Positions 54,479-64,000 of a DNA stretch of 64,000 nucleotides are shown piece by piece. The stretch comes from Loktanella sp. M215 (lineage in GTDB: Bacteria; Pseudomonadota; Alphaproteobacteria; Rhodobacterales; Rhodobacteraceae). Each line of letters opens with the position of its first letter. Positions within the stretch are counted from its first letter, which is position 1. The translations under genes and the position numbers were made by a program. The stretch lies in NCBI RefSeq assembly GCF_021735925.1, contig NZ_WMEA01000001.1, forward strand, positions 2,510,001-2,574,000, in the 5' to 3' direction. The notes under the pieces were generated by a model, which saw nothing but the letters and a program-made list of their open reading frames with translations, was not told the origin of the DNA and did no database searches.

Positions 54479-55410
54479 GCGGGGTCCTTCTGCGGGTTGG
54501 CCGGGCGGGCGTTGTCGCCGCCGTGGTCCATCGCCCACTTTGCGTTGGTCTTGATCCCGCCCAGCGGGAAGAAATGCACGGATGCGACGGTGAAATCGGG
54601 GTTGGCGGCCTTGTGGGCGGCCAGCGCCGTGATGACCTCGTCCGGCTCGTACGGCAACAGCAGTTTGGTCACGTCCATCGCGCGGCGTTGCAGCACGCGC
54701 AGGGATGGCCCGACACCGCAGGCCATGGCGAACTTGATCATCGTCTGCAGCTTGGCAGGCCCTGCGATGCCAATGTGGATCGGCAGGGTGATGCCGGCGT
54801 CGCGCAAGGCGTCGGCCCAGGCGATAATCGGCTCTGCCTCGAAGCAGAACTGCGTCGCCAGCGCCATCTGCGCGTCCGTCGTGTCGCTGAACCGCTGTTT
54901 CCAGCGCAGGGCGTCGCTGACGTTAGTGTCCGACCCGTCCGGGTCGATGTCGCGATTGCCCTCGGGGTGGCCTGCGACGTGCAGGCGCTTGAAATCGGCA
55001 AAGGCACCGGATTCAAGCAGCTGCATGGAGTTTTCGAAATCGCCGTGCGGCAGGGTCAGACCGCCCGCCAGCAACAGCGCCTGTTCGACCCCCGCCTCGC
55101 CGCGGTAACGGGCGATCCAGTCGTCAAGGGTGGCGCGGTCCTTGATGATGCGGGCCGGGAAATGCGGCATCACGGCGTAGCCGTCGCGCGCAAGACGTCG
55201 CGCCGTGGCAACCATGTCCGCGATCGGGGTGCCGTCGATATGCGCAATATAGACGCGGGTGCCCGCTGGCAGCAGGGACTGGAAATCCTCGATCTTCTCG
55301 GCGGTGCGCGGCATCACCTCGATCGAGTAGTCCTTCAGGAAGGCCGCGACCTGCGCGTCCGCCGTCGGGGCAGGGGGCGCCTTCTTTTTCAGGAACGGCA
55401 AAAGCGACAC
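54475..55410 (-). CDS. methylenetetrahydrofolate reductase-like protein (MetF family)
   Basis: Start assigned to GTG 55408-55410, which has an AAGGAG site 6 nt upstream; the frame extends further but without a start signal. The 311-residue protein has the MetF barrel: YSIEVMPRTAEKIEDFQSL, RVYIAHIDGTPIADMVATA, PHFPARIIKDRATLDD, LLAGGLTLPHGDFENSM, QFCFEAEPIIAWADAL and GIAGPAKLQTMIKFAMACG. It differs from housekeeping MetF in the N-terminus and is coupled to the methyltransferase gene. Together they would interconvert methylene- and methyl-THF and load or unload a corrinoid methyl carrier. Confidence 0.85.
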   Translation of the reverse strand: MSLLPFLKKKAPPAPTADAQVAAFLKDYSIEVMPRTAEKIEDFQSLLPAGTRVYIAHIDGTPIADMVATARRLARDGYAVMPHFPARIIKDRATLDDWIARYRGEAGVEQALLLAGGLTLPHGDFENSMQLLESGAFADFKRLHVAGHPEGNRDIDPDGSDTNVSDALRWKQRFSDTTDAQMALATQFCFEAEPIIAWADALRDAGITLPIHIGIAGPAKLQTMIKFAMACGVGPSLRVLQRRAMDVTKLLLPYEPDEVITALAAHKAANPDFTVASVHFFPLGGIKTNAKWAMDHGGDNARPANPQKDPA

Positions 55411-55451
55411 GACGGACTCCTTCAGACGCGAGGGCAGGGAGGGCGGCTCTA

Positions 55452-55748
55452 TCACGACCAGCCGTCGTTTTCGATCAGCTGCCGCAGGCGGTCCGCGGTA
55501 TAGTCGCGGTCCAGACGGGCGGCCTCGTTGCTGGCGACAAAGGCATCGTCGCCGTCCAAGGTATAGGGCTCGCCGCGCCGCATGCCGGCGAGGTATTCGT
55601 CGGTGCCGGCGGCCCCCGATTTCATTGCGGCGCGGTCGATGGCCTGTTCGAACCGTTCGGGCAGCTGAATCTTTGCTGCTTTGCGACCGCGCCCGACCAT
55701 GACTTGGGCCGGCATGTCGCGCCAGTAGATGATGGTGACGTCCGGCAT
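55452..55748 (-). CDS. small virulence-factor-family protein, linked to MetF/methyltransferase genes
   Basis: Start at ATG 55748 behind AGAAGGAC. The 98-residue soluble protein reads MPDVTIIYWRDMPAQVMVGR, the start of the Virulence_fact Pfam type, followed by LPERFEQAIDRAAMKSG and Tyr/Asp-rich segments (DEYLAGMRRGEPY). The biochemical role is unknown. The recurrent trio with MetF-like and methyl-THF methyltransferase genes hints at a scaffold or assembly factor in a one-carbon pathway; that is inference from order. Confidence 0.75.
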   Translation of the reverse strand: MPDVTIIYWRDMPAQVMVGRGRKAAKIQLPERFEQAIDRAAMKSGAAGTDEYLAGMRRGEPYTLDGDDAFVASNEAARLDRDYTADRLRQLIENDGWS

Positions 55749-56004
55749 CTGTTCGTCCTTCTGCGCCAAGGTGCGGTGCGCTTGATCCGCTTTCTATCAG
55801 TGTGCCATCGCGCCGGATGCCCGATTTCGACATCTTGCGTGGAATGCGCGACGGGTATCGCCCGGCGATCCGCAGAACGCCAGAGCCACGGCCCCCCAAA
55901 TCCCGCATGATGATGGTGAAGCGCCTTCATGCCGCACGGCTGACCCTTGCAAGCGCCGGACCAAGGGCCTAGCGTTGGGGCAACTCGAAATGGAGGGCGT
56001 GACC

Positions 56005-57117
56005 ATGGCGCCCAAGCGTCCCTTTGGTGCGGGCGCGTTCCCGATAGCGGTCGATTCCCCCGCGCCACAGACCCCCGATCCGGAGACGCTTTATGCGGCG
56101 CTTGATCTGGGAACGAATTCTTGCCGCATGCTGATTGCCCAACCAAAGGGCAGCCAGTTTCATGTGGTCGACAGCTTCTCCAAATCCGTCCAGCTGGGAC
56201 AGGGTTTGGAGAGTAGCGGAAAGCTGTCCCGCGCGTCCATGAACCGGACGATCGCGGCGATGCGGATCTGCAAGCAAAAGCTGGAGCGTCACAAGGTGAC
56301 GCATATGCGTCTGGTCGCGACAGAGGCGTGCCGCCGTGCGCGCAACGGCGCGAACTTCGTGGCACAGGTGCGCCGCGAGACGGGGCTGAAGCTTGAGATC
56401 ATCAAGCCTGAGGAAGAGGCGCGGCTGGCCGTGATTTCCTGCGCGCCGCTGGTCAGCACCAAGACCGAACAGCTGCTGGTGGTGGACATCGGTGGCGGCT
56501 CGACCGAACTGGTCTGGATCGACCTCAGCCACGTCCCCGCCCGCGAGCGGCCCCGTGCGATCATGCGGCTGCACGCGGGATTTACCGCCGATCCCGGTCC
56601 CTTTGCGGCGGCCAAGGTCGTCGACTGGATTTCCGTACCCCTGGGCGTGGCGACGCTGCGTGACCAGTTTGTGGATGTCGAGGATGACGCCGCCCGCTTT
56701 GCCCTGATGAGCTGGTTCTTCGAGGAAAACCTCGCGAACTTCTCGCCCTATACGTCAGAGCAGACGCGCGAGAACTTTCAGATCATCGGCACCAGCGGCA
56801 CGGTGACGACGGTGGCGGCCAGTCATCTGGGGTTGAAGCGCTATGACCGGACCAAGGTGGACGGTCTGCGCATGACCTCGGACCAGATCGACACGGTGAT
56901 CCGCAACTACCTGACGCTTGGTCCCTTGGGGCGGCGCAGCGACCCACGGATCGGGCGCGACCGGCAGGCGCTGATCATGTCGGGTGCTGCGATCCTGCAG
57001 GCGCTGATGCGTCTTTGGCCGACGGATCGGCTGTCCGTGGCGGACCGCGGCCTGCGCGAGGGGTTGCTTTATGCGCAGATGTCGGCAGATGGAGTGCTGG
57101 AAGACGCGCCGTATTGA
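56005..57117 (+). CDS. Ppx/GppA-family phosphatase
   Basis: Start at ATG 56005 (GGAGGGCG site); ATG 55990 is possible. The 370-residue protein has phosphate-1 [16 protein letters not shown], the Arg-rich [12 protein letters not shown], phosphate-2 [15 protein letters not shown], and [12 protein letters not shown]. These enzymes remove phosphate from polyphosphate ends or from pppGpp. The two activities cannot be separated by eye, and the length (shorter than E. coli Ppx) is common in alphaproteobacteria. It is followed by rlmE after 92 bp. Confidence 0.92.
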   Translation: MAPKRPFGAGAFPIAVDSPAPQTPDPETLYAALDLGTNSCRMLIAQPKGSQFHVVDSFSKSVQLGQGLESSGKLSRASMNRTIAAMRICKQKLERHKVTHMRLVATEACRRARNGANFVAQVRRETGLKLEIIKPEEEARLAVISCAPLVSTKTEQLLVVDIGGGSTELVWIDLSHVPARERPRAIMRLHAGFTADPGPFAAAKVVDWISVPLGVATLRDQFVDVEDDAARFALMSWFFEENLANFSPYTSEQTRENFQIIGTSGTVTTVAASHLGLKRYDRTKVDGLRMTSDQIDTVIRNYLTLGPLGRRSDPRIGRDRQALIMSGAAILQALMRLWPTDRLSVADRGLREGLLYAQMSADGVLEDAPY

Positions 57118-57124
57118 GCGGAGG

Positions 57125-57147
57125 CCGATTTTTCGTTGATAAATCGG
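57125..57147. repeat. CCGATTT/AAATCGG hairpin before rlmE
   Basis: CCGATTT-TTCGTTGAT-AAATCGG (7-bp arms), 62 bp before the rlmE ATG and followed by GACAGAAAA. A similar stem with the following ACAGAAG is found at 63383-63410. Confidence 0.4.
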
Positions 57148-57209
57148 ACAGAAAACTTTTCGGAGAATTGTTTTCGTCCCCTTGCGGGCCATTGGGAACA
57201 GATGACGAC

Positions 57210-57950
57210 ATGGTGAAGAAACCGACCAAGAACAATTCCGGACGCGGCCAGCGCGATCTGACCGTCAAGGTGAAGACCGCCCGCGGTCGGTCGCTGTCCT
57301 CGACGCGGTGGCTGCAACGGCAGTTGAACGACCCTTACGTCAAGAAGGCCAAGGCCGAAGGTTACCGCGGTCGTGCCGCTTTCAAGATCCTTGAGATTGA
57401 CGACAAGTACCGTTTCCTCGTGCCGGGTGCGCGGATCGTCGATCTGGGCTGTGCGCCGGGCGGCTGGTGTCAGGTGGCCGTCAAGCGCGTGAACGCGCTG
57501 AGCGAGCGGCCCTCGAAGGCGCAGGGCCGTGTGCTGGGGATTGATTTGCAGGAGGTGGAGGCGATCCCGGGGGCAGAGATCTACCAACTTGATTTCCTCT
57601 CGGACGATGCGGACAAGCTGGTAATGGAATGGCTCGACGGTCCCGCCGATGTCGTCATGTCCGACATGGCGGCGTCATCCTCGGGTCACAAGCAGACCGA
57701 CCATTTGAAGATCATCGCGCTGTGCGAAGCGGCGGCGGAGTTCGCCTTCGATGTGCTGGTCGAGGGCGGCACCTTCGTCGCCAAGGTGCTGGCAGGCGGT
57801 GCAGAAGGCAATTTGCAGAAACTGCTGAAGTCCCGGTTCGAGAAGGTGTCCAACGTCAAACCGCCGTCGTCGCGGGCCGACAGTTCTGAAAAATTCGTGG
57901 TCGCCACCGGCTTCAAGGGGCCGCTGGTTCAGGACGACCCCGAAGCCTGA
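57210..57950 (+). CDS. rlmE: 23S rRNA (uridine 2'-O) methyltransferase RlmE (FtsJ)
   Basis: Start at ATG 57210 ([13 protein letters not shown]); the frame is open from 57015 inside the phosphatase gene. The 246-residue enzyme methylates U2552 in 23S rRNA. Signature: [36 protein letters not shown] (catalytic Lys), [17 protein letters not shown] (SAM), [19 protein letters not shown] (catalytic Asp) and FVAKVLAGG (catalytic Lys). The C-terminal end overlaps the opposite-strand sulfotransferase gene by 22 bp. Confidence 0.96.
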   Translation: MVKKPTKNNSGRGQRDLTVKVKTARGRSLSSTRWLQRQLNDPYVKKAKAEGYRGRAAFKILEIDDKYRFLVPGARIVDLGCAPGGWCQVAVKRVNALSERPSKAQGRVLGIDLQEVEAIPGAEIYQLDFLSDDADKLVMEWLDGPADVVMSDMAASSSGHKQTDHLKIIALCEAAAEFAFDVLVEGGTFVAKVLAGGAEGNLQKLLKSRFEKVSNVKPPSSRADSSEKFVVATGFKGPLVQDDPEA

Positions 57951-58531
57951 TCCCAGACCGCAAATTCCGCCGCGCGCTTGTCGCGCAGCTTAGCGGCGAC
58001 GGCGGGGCTGAGTGTCGTGTCCCGCGTCGGGGACACGTTCAGGCGAGGCAGGTCGAGCGTGACGTTCAGCCGCTGTTCCAGAAAGCCGATCAGGCGGTCC
58101 TGATCCTCGTAACGGAACAGGTGGTCGACGGCGATCTGCCCGTCACCGTCGCAGACAAACTTGGCCTGACTGCCGACATTGGCGAAAGGTTCAGGTTTTC
58201 CCTTGATATATTCCAGCACGAAGTCGTCAAAAGATATGTCTTTCGTGCTGTTTGCATGGCCATCCAGATCGGGTCTGCCACGATAGCGGTACCAGCTTCC
58301 CAGCCAGTCGACCGGATGCCGCAGCACGGCCATGGTTTCAGGCTCCTGCCCACCGGCCTGAGCGAACAGCGGTTTGAAAAAGCGGCGGTAGCGGTAAATC
58401 GGCGCATGCTTGATTGTCGGCGGATCGCGCAGGACCATAGCGGCTTTTGGCGCAAGGGCCCCCTCGATCGCCGTGGTGCCGGTCTTGGGCACCGCCAGAA
58501 ACACGAGGTTTTCCTTCCAGAACACGAGCAT
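57929..58531 (-). CDS. sulfotransferase-family protein
   Basis: The 200-residue cytosolic protein begins [20 protein letters not shown], in which PKTGTT is the PAPS 5'-phosphosulfate loop. [16 protein letters not shown] fits the 3'-phosphate-binding region (R-x-P ... S). It is shorter than typical (~250-280) and ends in VWDQASGSS, overlapping the rlmE end. Donor and acceptor are unknown. Relatives in roseobacters are often linked to polysaccharide sulfation or remain uncharacterised. Confidence 0.8.
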   Translation of the reverse strand: MLVFWKENLVFLAVPKTGTTAIEGALAPKAAMVLRDPPTIKHAPIYRYRRFFKPLFAQAGGQEPETMAVLRHPVDWLGSWYRYRGRPDLDGHANSTKDISFDDFVLEYIKGKPEPFANVGSQAKFVCDGDGQIAVDHLFRYEDQDRLIGFLEQRLNVTLDLPRLNVSPTRDTTLSPAVAAKLRDKRAAEFAVWDQASGSS

Positions 58532-58661
58532 GACGGCATCCGCACAAGATAAATCGCGGTCACCTTACGGGATGCACGCTTTTTTAACCACTCTGCCGCC
58601 AAGATAAAATGGTTAAGAAAATGATTGAAATGTTCCTGCTTTGGTCCCATATCAGGTGTCG

Positions 58662-58676
58662 GAACAGACCAAGAAC
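58662..58676. promoter_or_regulatory. alphaproteobacterial SOS box (LexA site) upstream of recA
   Basis: GAAC-AGACCAA-GAAC is an exact GAAC-N7-GAAC, the alphaproteobacterial LexA motif read on this strand, 53 bp before the recA start. A degenerate second copy, GTTC-CTGCTTT-GGTC, lies at 58632-58646. Confidence 0.75.
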
Positions 58677-58729
58677 GAATTGCGGCGTTGCCGCACACCC
58701 ACCGGGCATGACATAAGGACGCGATTGAC

Positions 58730-59809
58730 ATGGCAACGGCAGAACTTCTGAACATGACTGACAAGAAAACCGCCGACAAGCAGAAGGCGCTGGAAAGCGC
58801 GCTCGCGCAGATCGAACGCCAGTTCGGCAAGGGGTCGATCATGACTCTTGGCGGGCAGAATCAGATGCGCGACATCGAGGCGACCAGCACCGGCTCGCTG
58901 GGTCTGGACATCGCGCTGGGCATTGGCGGCCTGCCCAAGGGACGTATCATCGAAATTTACGGTCCGGAATCATCCGGCAAGACGACCCTGACCCTGCATT
59001 CCATCGCGGAAGAGCAGAAAAAGGGCGGTGTCTGCGCCTTTGTTGACGCGGAACACGCCTTTGATCCCAGCTATGCCAAGAAACTGGGCGTGAATCTGGA
59101 TGAATTGCTGATCTCTCAACCCGACACGGGCGAGCAGGCGCTGGAAATCGTCGATACGCTGGTGCGTTCTGGCGCCGTGAACCTCGTGGTCATCGACTCC
59201 GTCGCGGCGCTGACGCCGAAGTCCGAAATCGAAGGCGACATGGGCGACAGCAGCGTCGGCGTCCACGCCCGCCTGATGTCCCAGGCGATGCGCAAGCTGA
59301 CCGGGTCGATCAACCGGTCCGGTTGCATGGTGATCTTCATCAACCAGATCCGCATGAAGATCGGCGTGATGTTCGGCTCGCCCGAAACGACGACGGGTGG
59401 CAACGCGCTGAAGTTCTATGCCTCGGTTCGCCTCGACATCCGCCGGATCGGATCGATCAAGGACCGTGACGAGGTCGTGGGCAACGCCACCCGCGTCAAG
59501 GTCGTCAAGAACAAGGTGGCGCCGCCGTTCAAGCAGGTCGAATTCGACATCATGTATGGCGAAGGCATTTCCAAGACCGGCGAGCTGCTGGATCTGGGCG
59601 TCAAGGCCGGTGTTGTCGAAAAGTCGGGGTCCTGGTTCAGCTATGGCGACGAGCGCATCGGTCAGGGCCGCGAGAACTCCAAGCAGTTCCTGAAGGACAA
59701 TCCGGCCACGGCGCTGGAGATCGAGGACAAGATCCGTGCGGCCCACGGTCTGGACTTCGCCATGACCGAAGGCGGCGATACGTCCGACGACGATCTGGTC
59801 GAGATGTAA
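58730..59809 (+). CDS. recA: recombinase RecA
   Basis: The 359-residue ATPase forms the filament for homologous recombination and SOS induction. Walker A is GPESSGKT at residues 78-85, Walker [13 protein letters not shown], then the L1 and L2 loop regions ([35 protein letters not shown]). It has the usual acidic C-terminus. Control by LexA is supported by the SOS box upstream, and a terminator follows. RadA is encoded elsewhere in this window. Confidence 0.98.
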   Translation: MATAELLNMTDKKTADKQKALESALAQIERQFGKGSIMTLGGQNQMRDIEATSTGSLGLDIALGIGGLPKGRIIEIYGPESSGKTTLTLHSIAEEQKKGGVCAFVDAEHAFDPSYAKKLGVNLDELLISQPDTGEQALEIVDTLVRSGAVNLVVIDSVAALTPKSEIEGDMGDSSVGVHARLMSQAMRKLTGSINRSGCMVIFINQIRMKIGVMFGSPETTTGGNALKFYASVRLDIRRIGSIKDRDEVVGNATRVKVVKNKVAPPFKQVEFDIMYGEGISKTGELLDLGVKAGVVEKSGSWFSYGDERIGQGRENSKQFLKDNPATALEIEDKIRAAHGLDFAMTEGGDTSDDDLVEM

Positions 59810-59871
59810 GTGACGGTGCGGGGCGACACCAGAAACGCCTGACGGGCCGGTTGGCACGGACAATACTCGGG

Positions 59872-59901
59872 AAAGGGTGCGGCGCAGGCCGCACCCTTTT
59901 T
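59872..59901 (+). terminator. Rho-independent terminator after recA
   Basis: AAAGGGTGCGGC stem, GCAG loop, GCCGCACCCTTT, then T-run to 59901. It starts 63 bp after the recA stop. Confidence 0.85.
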
Positions 59902-59968
59902 CGTTATGGCTTTACGGTCCGCCAGCGGGGGGCTATTTCAACGGCAACCCAGTATCGAAAGTGCCACA

Positions 59969-62623
59969 ATGACCTCTCTTTCCGACATCCGATCGACCTT
60001 TCTGAACTTCTATGGTCGCAACGGGCACGAGGTCGTCCCCTCCAGCCCGCTGGTGCCGCGCAACGACCCCACGCTGATGTTCGCGAACTCCGGCATGGTG
60101 CAGTTCAAGAACCTCTTTACCGGGGTCGAGACGCGGGATTACCAGCGCGCGACGAGTGCGCAAAAGTGTGTGCGCGCGGGCGGCAAGCATAACGATCTGG
60201 ACAACGTGGGCTATACGGCGCGGCACCATACGTTCTTTGAAATGCTGGGCAATTTCAGCTTTGGCGATTATTTTAAGGACGACGCGATCGCCTTTGCCTG
60301 GGAATTGCTGACGAAGGATTTTGGCCTGAACAAGGACAAGTTGCTGGTCACGGTCTATCACACGGACGACGAGGCTGCGGCGATCTGGAAGAAGGTCGCG
60401 GGCCTGACCGATGACCGCATCATCCGCATCCCGACCGACGACAACTTCTGGCGGATGGGGCCGACCGGGCCGTGCGGTCCTTGCACCGAGATTTTCTACG
60501 ACCACGGCGACAAGATCTGGGGTGGCCCTCCGGGCTCTGCCGAAGAGGACGGTGACCGGTTCATCGAGATCTGGAACCTTGTCTTCATGCAGAACGAACA
60601 GTTCGAGGATGGCACGATGCGCCCCCTCGACATGCAGTCGATCGACACCGGCATGGGGCTGGAACGGATCGGTGCATTGCTGCAGGGCAAGCATGACAAC
60701 TACGACACCGACCTGATGCGGTCGCTGATCGAAGCGTCGGCCCATGCGACAAGCAGCGACCCGGACGGTCCCGGCAAGGTCCACCACCGCGTCATCGCCG
60801 ACCATCTGCGCGCGACGTCGTTCCTGATCGCTGACGGCGTGATGCCGTCCAACGACGGGCGCGGCTACGTGCTGCGCCGGATCATGCGGCGCGCCATGCG
60901 CCATGCGCACCAACTGGGCGCGCAGGACCCGCTGATGCACCGTCTGGTGCCGGCGCTGGTGCAGGAAATGGGGGCCGCCTATCCCGAACTCGGGCAGGCG
61001 CGGACCCTGATCGAAGAGACGCTGAAGAACGAGGAAGTCCGCTTTCGCCAGACCCTCGACCGGGGCCTGAAGCTGCTGGACGACGAAGTGTCGCGTCTGG
61101 GCGAGGGCGAGAATCTGGCCGGCGAAGCGGCCTTCAAGCTTTATGACACCTACGGTTTTCCGCTGGACCTGACTCAGGACGCCCTGCGCGAAAAGGGCCG
61201 TGGCGTGAACACCGAAGGGTTCGACAGCGCCATGGCCGCGCAGAAGGCCAAGGCGCGTGCGGCCTGGGCCGGTACGGGAGAGGCGGCAGACGCCTCCGTC
61301 TGGTACGATCTGGCCGAAGCCAAGGGCCTGACCGATTTTCTGGGCTACGATACGCTGACGGCAGAGGGTCAGATTCAGGCACTGGTCGTGGACGGCGCGC
61401 AGACGGACACCGCCAAGGGTGCCGTCCAGATCGTGCTGAACCAGACGCCGTTCTACGCGGAATCCGGCGGTCAGGTCGGCGATACCGGCACGATTCGGAC
61501 CGAGACGGGCATGGCGCGGATCACGGATACCAAGAAGGTCGCCGGTGTCTTCATCCATATCGCCGGGGTCACGATGGGCGAAATCAGCCGCGGGCAGGGT
61601 GCGCAGCTGACCGTCGACATGGACCGCCGGGATGCGGTGCAGGCCAACCACTCGGCCACGCACCTGCTGAACGAGGCTCTGCGCGAGACGCTGGGCGATC
61701 ATATCGCGCAGCGGGGATCGCTGAACGCGGCAGACCGGTTGCGTTTCGACTTCAGCCATAACACGGCCGTCAGCGCAGAGGATCTGCGCAGCGTCGAGCA
61801 GGCGGTCAACAGCATGATCCGCCAGAACTCTGCCGTCGAAACCCGGATCATGACCCCGGACGACGCCCGCGCCCTTGGGGCGCAGGCGCTGTTTGGCGAG
61901 AAATACGGCGACGAGGTGCGTGTCGTGTCGATGGGCCGCAAGCCCGGCACGGGCAAGGGCGCCGACGGTCAGACCTGGTCGCTGGAGCTGTGCGGTGGCA
62001 CCCACGTGCGGCAGCTGGGCCAGATCGGCGCCTTCGTGCTGCTGGGCGACAGCGCCAGTAGCGCGGGCGTGCGCCGGATCGAGGCGCTGACCGGTCAGGC
62101 GGCGCTGGATCACCTGCGGTCGCAGGATGTGACGCTGGCGCAGGTGGCCGCGACCCTCAAGGCGCCCGTGGCCGAGGTCGCCGACCGCGTCCGCAGCCTG
62201 ATGGAAGAGCGCAAGGCGTTGGCCAACGAGGTGGCGCAGTTGCGGCGCGATCTGGCGATGGGCGGCGGCAAGGCGGACCGCGCCGTCGATCAGATCAACG
62301 GCATTGCGTTTCAGGGACAGGTGATGCAGGGCGTCACCGGCCGCGACCTGCCGGCGCTGATCGACGACATGAAAGCACAGATGGGGTCCGGCGCCGTGCT
62401 ACTGATCGCCGATGCCGGTGGCAAGGCGGCCGTGGCCGCGGGCGTCACCGCCGATCTGACCGACCGTCTGTCGGCGGTGGACCTGCTGCGGGCGGCCGTC
62501 GCGGAACTGGGTGGCAAGGGCGGCGGTGGCCGTCCGGACATGGCGCAAGGCGGCGGCGCATCGATCGATAACGCGGAGGCGGCCATCGCCGCAGCCCGCA
62601 CTGTTCTGGAGGGACTGGTATGA
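59969..62623 (+). CDS. alaS: alanyl-tRNA synthetase
   Basis: Start at ATG 59969 ([12 protein letters not shown]); an upstream frame from 59906 is not used. The 884-residue class II synthetase includes motif 1-3 catalytic core ([38 protein letters not shown]), the editing domain zinc and water sites [13 protein letters not shown] and ELCGGTHV, and a C-terminal DHHA1 domain with Gly-rich [16 protein letters not shown]. It charges tRNA-Ala and clears mischarged Ser/Gly. A 4-bp overlap joins it to DUF1330. Confidence 0.97.
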   Translation: MTSLSDIRSTFLNFYGRNGHEVVPSSPLVPRNDPTLMFANSGMVQFKNLFTGVETRDYQRATSAQKCVRAGGKHNDLDNVGYTARHHTFFEMLGNFSFGDYFKDDAIAFAWELLTKDFGLNKDKLLVTVYHTDDEAAAIWKKVAGLTDDRIIRIPTDDNFWRMGPTGPCGPCTEIFYDHGDKIWGGPPGSAEEDGDRFIEIWNLVFMQNEQFEDGTMRPLDMQSIDTGMGLERIGALLQGKHDNYDTDLMRSLIEASAHATSSDPDGPGKVHHRVIADHLRATSFLIADGVMPSNDGRGYVLRRIMRRAMRHAHQLGAQDPLMHRLVPALVQEMGAAYPELGQARTLIEETLKNEEVRFRQTLDRGLKLLDDEVSRLGEGENLAGEAAFKLYDTYGFPLDLTQDALREKGRGVNTEGFDSAMAAQKAKARAAWAGTGEAADASVWYDLAEAKGLTDFLGYDTLTAEGQIQALVVDGAQTDTAKGAVQIVLNQTPFYAESGGQVGDTGTIRTETGMARITDTKKVAGVFIHIAGVTMGEISRGQGAQLTVDMDRRDAVQANHSATHLLNEALRETLGDHIAQRGSLNAADRLRFDFSHNTAVSAEDLRSVEQAVNSMIRQNSAVETRIMTPDDARALGAQALFGEKYGDEVRVVSMGRKPGTGKGADGQTWSLELCGGTHVRQLGQIGAFVLLGDSASSAGVRRIEALTGQAALDHLRSQDVTLAQVAATLKAPVAEVADRVRSLMEERKALANEVAQLRRDLAMGGGKADRAVDQINGIAFQGQVMQGVTGRDLPALIDDMKAQMGSGAVLLIADAGGKAAVAAGVTADLTDRLSAVDLLRAAVAELGGKGGGGRPDMAQGGGASIDNAEAAIAAARTVLEGLV

Positions 62624-62907
62624 AAACGGCACTTTGGGTGGCACACGTCGATGTGACGGACGCCGAGGCTTATGCGAAATACGCGGCTCTTGCGACGGGC
62701 GCCATTGCCGATCACGGCGGCGTCTTCCTTGCGCCCGGCGGCGCCGTCGAGACGCTTGAAGGTCCGGCGCGTCCGCGCAACGTCGTGGCGCGCTTTCCGT
62801 CGATGCAGGCGGCCCACGACTGCTATCACTCCGACGCCTATCAGGCGGCGCTGGCCCATGCCAAAGGGGCCGCACAGCGCGAACTGAGTATCATCGAAGA
62901 GCTGTGA
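62620..62907 (+). CDS. DUF1330-family protein
   Basis: The 95-residue dimeric alpha-beta barrel (ferredoxin-like) protein overlaps alaS (ATGA). Features: [71 protein letters not shown] (in part) and ELSIIEEL. This matches the DUF1330 pattern (YxxY, R-x-V-V-x-F, A-x-x-x-Y-x-S-x-E-Y). The function of the family is unknown. It is coupled to alaS upstream and to the MOSC gene downstream. Confidence 0.88.
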   Translation: MKTALWVAHVDVTDAEAYAKYAALATGAIADHGGVFLAPGGAVETLEGPARPRNVVARFPSMQAAHDCYHSDAYQAALAHAKGAAQRELSIIEEL

Positions 62908-63374
62908 CGCTGACGCCACTTGGCGCGATGATGAGCCGTCATGCGCAGGCGGGGCGGCTGGAGGCGATCGGTCTGCGCGAAGCGCGGCGTGCTGACATGC
63001 AGTTTGTCGACAGCGCTGTCGTGACGGACTCGGGTCTTGCGGACGATCACGGACGGCCCGGCAAACGCGCGGTCACGTTGATTCAGGCCGAACACCTGCC
63101 GGTGATCGCAGCGCTGGTCGGCCACGGCGTCACGGCATCGGACCTGCGGCGCAATCTAGTGATTTCGGGCATCAATCTGGCCGCATTGCGCAAGGGTGCA
63201 GTGCGGATCGGCGATGTCGTGCTGACCGTCGAGGGGCCTTGTCCACCGTGCAGCCGGATGGATGAGGTTTTGGGGCATGGCGGCTACAACGCGGTGCGCG
63301 GACACGGGGGGTGGTATGCCTCTGTCGCGCAACCTGGGACGCTCCGCATCGGCGATGGGGTCACCGCGGGCTGA
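62904..63374 (+). CDS. MOSC-domain protein
   Basis: Start at GTG 62904, overlapping the DUF1330 stop (GTGA). The 156-residue protein is a stand-alone MOSC domain: RPGKRAVTLIQAEHLPVIAA, DLRRNLVISGINLAALRKG, IGDVVLTVEGPCPPCSRMDEVLGHGGYNAVRGHGGWYA (in part). The conserved Cys is in PCPPCSRM. MOSC domains bind molybdenum cofactor or pyridoxal-type sulfur carriers; this short form is often found on its own. The cox locus in this window is a plausible but unproven user of Mo cofactor chemistry. Confidence 0.85.
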   Translation: MTLTPLGAMMSRHAQAGRLEAIGLREARRADMQFVDSAVVTDSGLADDHGRPGKRAVTLIQAEHLPVIAALVGHGVTASDLRRNLVISGINLAALRKGAVRIGDVVLTVEGPCPPCSRMDEVLGHGGYNAVRGHGGWYASVAQPGTLRIGDGVTAG

Positions 63375-63382
63375 TGACGTTG

Positions 63383-63405
63383 CCGATTTTCCGGTGAAAG
63401 ATCGG
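63383..63405. repeat. CCGAT/ATCGG hairpin after the MOSC gene
   Basis: CCGAT-TTTCCGGTGAAAG-ATCGG, followed by AACAGAAG. It is a close relative of the stem at 57125-57147 and lies just before the dispersed element at 63413. Confidence 0.35.
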
Positions 63406-63412
63406 AACAGAA

Positions 63413-63470
63413 GGGGGGCCAGCCCCCCGTCCTGCGGACTCCCCCCGAAGTATTTGAGACCAGAAGAAGG
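63413..63470 (+). repeat. dispersed intergenic element, copy H (ACCAGAAGAAG subtype) with G/C hairpin
   Basis: GGGGGGC-CA-GCCCCCC (63413-63428), spacer, CCCCCCGAAGTATTTGAG and ACCAGAAGAAGG. It lies between the MOSC gene and the typA terminator. Confidence 0.7.
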
Positions 63471-63490
63471 TGCAGGCTGCGCCGCAAATG

Positions 63491-63517
63491 AAAAGGCCCG
63501 CCGTGTGGCGGGCCTTT
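63491..63517 (-). terminator. Rho-independent terminator of typA
   Basis: On the minus strand: AAAGGCCCGCC-ACAC-GGCGGGCCTTTT. The 11-bp perfect stem ends in four T and begins 7 bp after the typA stop. Confidence 0.85.
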
Positions 63518-63523
63518 CGTCGA

Positions 63524-64000
63524 TCAGCTGGCGCGCGACTGGCGCTTGCGCTCGTGCGGGTCGAGGTGGCGCTTGCGCAGCCGGATCGCGTTCGGTGTGA
63601 CTTCGACCAGTTCGTCATCGTCGATATAGGCGATGGCCTGTTCCAGCGTCAGCGTGATCGGCGTGGTCAGGCGGACCGCTTCATCGGTGCCCGAGGCACG
63701 GACGTTGGTCAGCTGCTTACCCTTCAACGGGTTCACTTCGAGGTCGTTCTCGCGCGTATGCTCGCCGATGATCATGCCGGTATAGACGGCCTCTTGGGCG
63801 CCGATGAAGAAGCGACCGCGGTCTTCCAGTTTCCACAACGCGTAGGAGACCGACGTGCCGTTTTCCATCGAGATCAGCACACCCTGACGACGGCCCTGGA
63901 TCGGGCCCTTGTAGGGGGTCCAGCCGTGGAACAGGCGGTTCAGCACGCCCGAACCGCGCGTGTCGGTCAGGAATTCGCCGTGGTAGCCGATGAGGCCCCG
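63524..64000 (-). CDS. typA: GTPase TypA/BipA, C-terminal part (5' end beyond window)
   Basis: The visible C-terminal ~158 residues read GLIGYHGEFLTDTRGSGVLN, FHGWTPYKGPI, GVLISMENGTSVSYALWKLE, RGRFFIGAQEAVYTGMIIGE, NPLKGKQLTNVRASGTDEA and ITLTLEQAIAYIDDDELVEVTP. This is the BipA-specific C-terminal domain, which binds the ribosome. BipA is a ribosome-associated GTPase needed at low temperature and under stress. The N-terminal GTPase part is cut by the window edge. Confidence 0.96.
   Translation of the reverse strand, partial: RGLIGYHGEFLTDTRGSGVLNRLFHGWTPYKGPIQGRRQGVLISMENGTSVSYALWKLEDRGRFFIGAQEAVYTGMIIGEHTRENDLEVNPLKGKQLTNVRASGTDEAVRLTTPITLTLEQAIAYIDDDELVEVTPNAIRLRKRHLDPHERKRQSRAS

Noticed and set aside
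59933-62113. 726-codon open frame on the minus strand
   Set aside because: Antisense shadow of alaS with no recognisable family.

Overview
The window is GC-rich, densely coded DNA from an alphaproteobacterium. The gene set points to Rhodobacterales (Roseobacter/Rhodobacter group): CckA, a GAAC-N7-GAAC SOS box upstream of recA, an alphaproteobacterial curli locus with CsgH, tatABC followed by a DUF815 ATPase, surE-pcm-nlpD, and a radA-cvpA-purF neighbourhood. No species can be named from sequence reading alone.

Layout. 1-5.0 kb is a curli (functional amyloid) locus. A LuxR-type CsgD-like regulator and a small secreted protein run left. A six-gene operon runs right: curlin, csgH, second curlin, csgF, csgG and an IalB-family gene coupled to csgG. 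5.4-10.0 kb holds dusA, a TauE/SafE exporter, tatABC and a DUF815 ATPase. 10.1-15.0 kb is mostly minus strand: nlpD, pcm, surE, an SDR, a decayed MscS channel gene and arsC. 15.1-29.9 kb is a long minus-strand housekeeping stretch (purF, cvpA, radA, a PqiA-like protein, alr, dnaB, pyrE, pyrC and several unknown membrane proteins), interrupted by a plus-strand AI-2E-family permease and a broken GNAT gene.

30.0-38.3 kb is a molybdenum hydroxylase locus of form II carbon-monoxide-dehydrogenase type. It has accessory genes coxD-like, coxE-like, xdhC and a molybdopterin-binding protein, then coxS-coxL-coxM. 38.5-47.5 kb has tgt, lon, an HU-like protein, tRNA-Val(CAC), a lower-GC orphan gene beside that tRNA, rsmB and cckA. 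47.5-48.5 kb is a gene-poor scar with possible transposase debris. 48.5-53.4 kb is sugar metabolism: glucokinase and GH1 on the minus strand, GH13 and an HpcH/HpaI aldolase on the plus. 53.4-55.7 kb is a one-carbon module (methyltetrahydrofolate methyltransferase, MetF-like, small virulence-factor-family protein). 56.0-64.0 kb holds ppx/gppA, rlmE, a sulfotransferase-like gene, recA, alaS, DUF1330, MOSC and the 3' part of typA.

Two things stand out beyond ordinary genes. First, a dispersed intergenic element occurs eight times. Its core is AGTATTT (or GATATTT) followed by ACCAGAAGAAG or GAAAA-GCGAGGA, and most copies have a GC-rich hairpin beside it. Three copies sit inside the cox locus. Second, the curli promoter carries two 19-bp palindromes of identical architecture and an unusual cluster of GATC and GANTC sites. 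The most novel protein-level candidates are the IalB-family gene at the end of the curli operon and the orphan DFDVAVT-type gene next to tRNA-Val.
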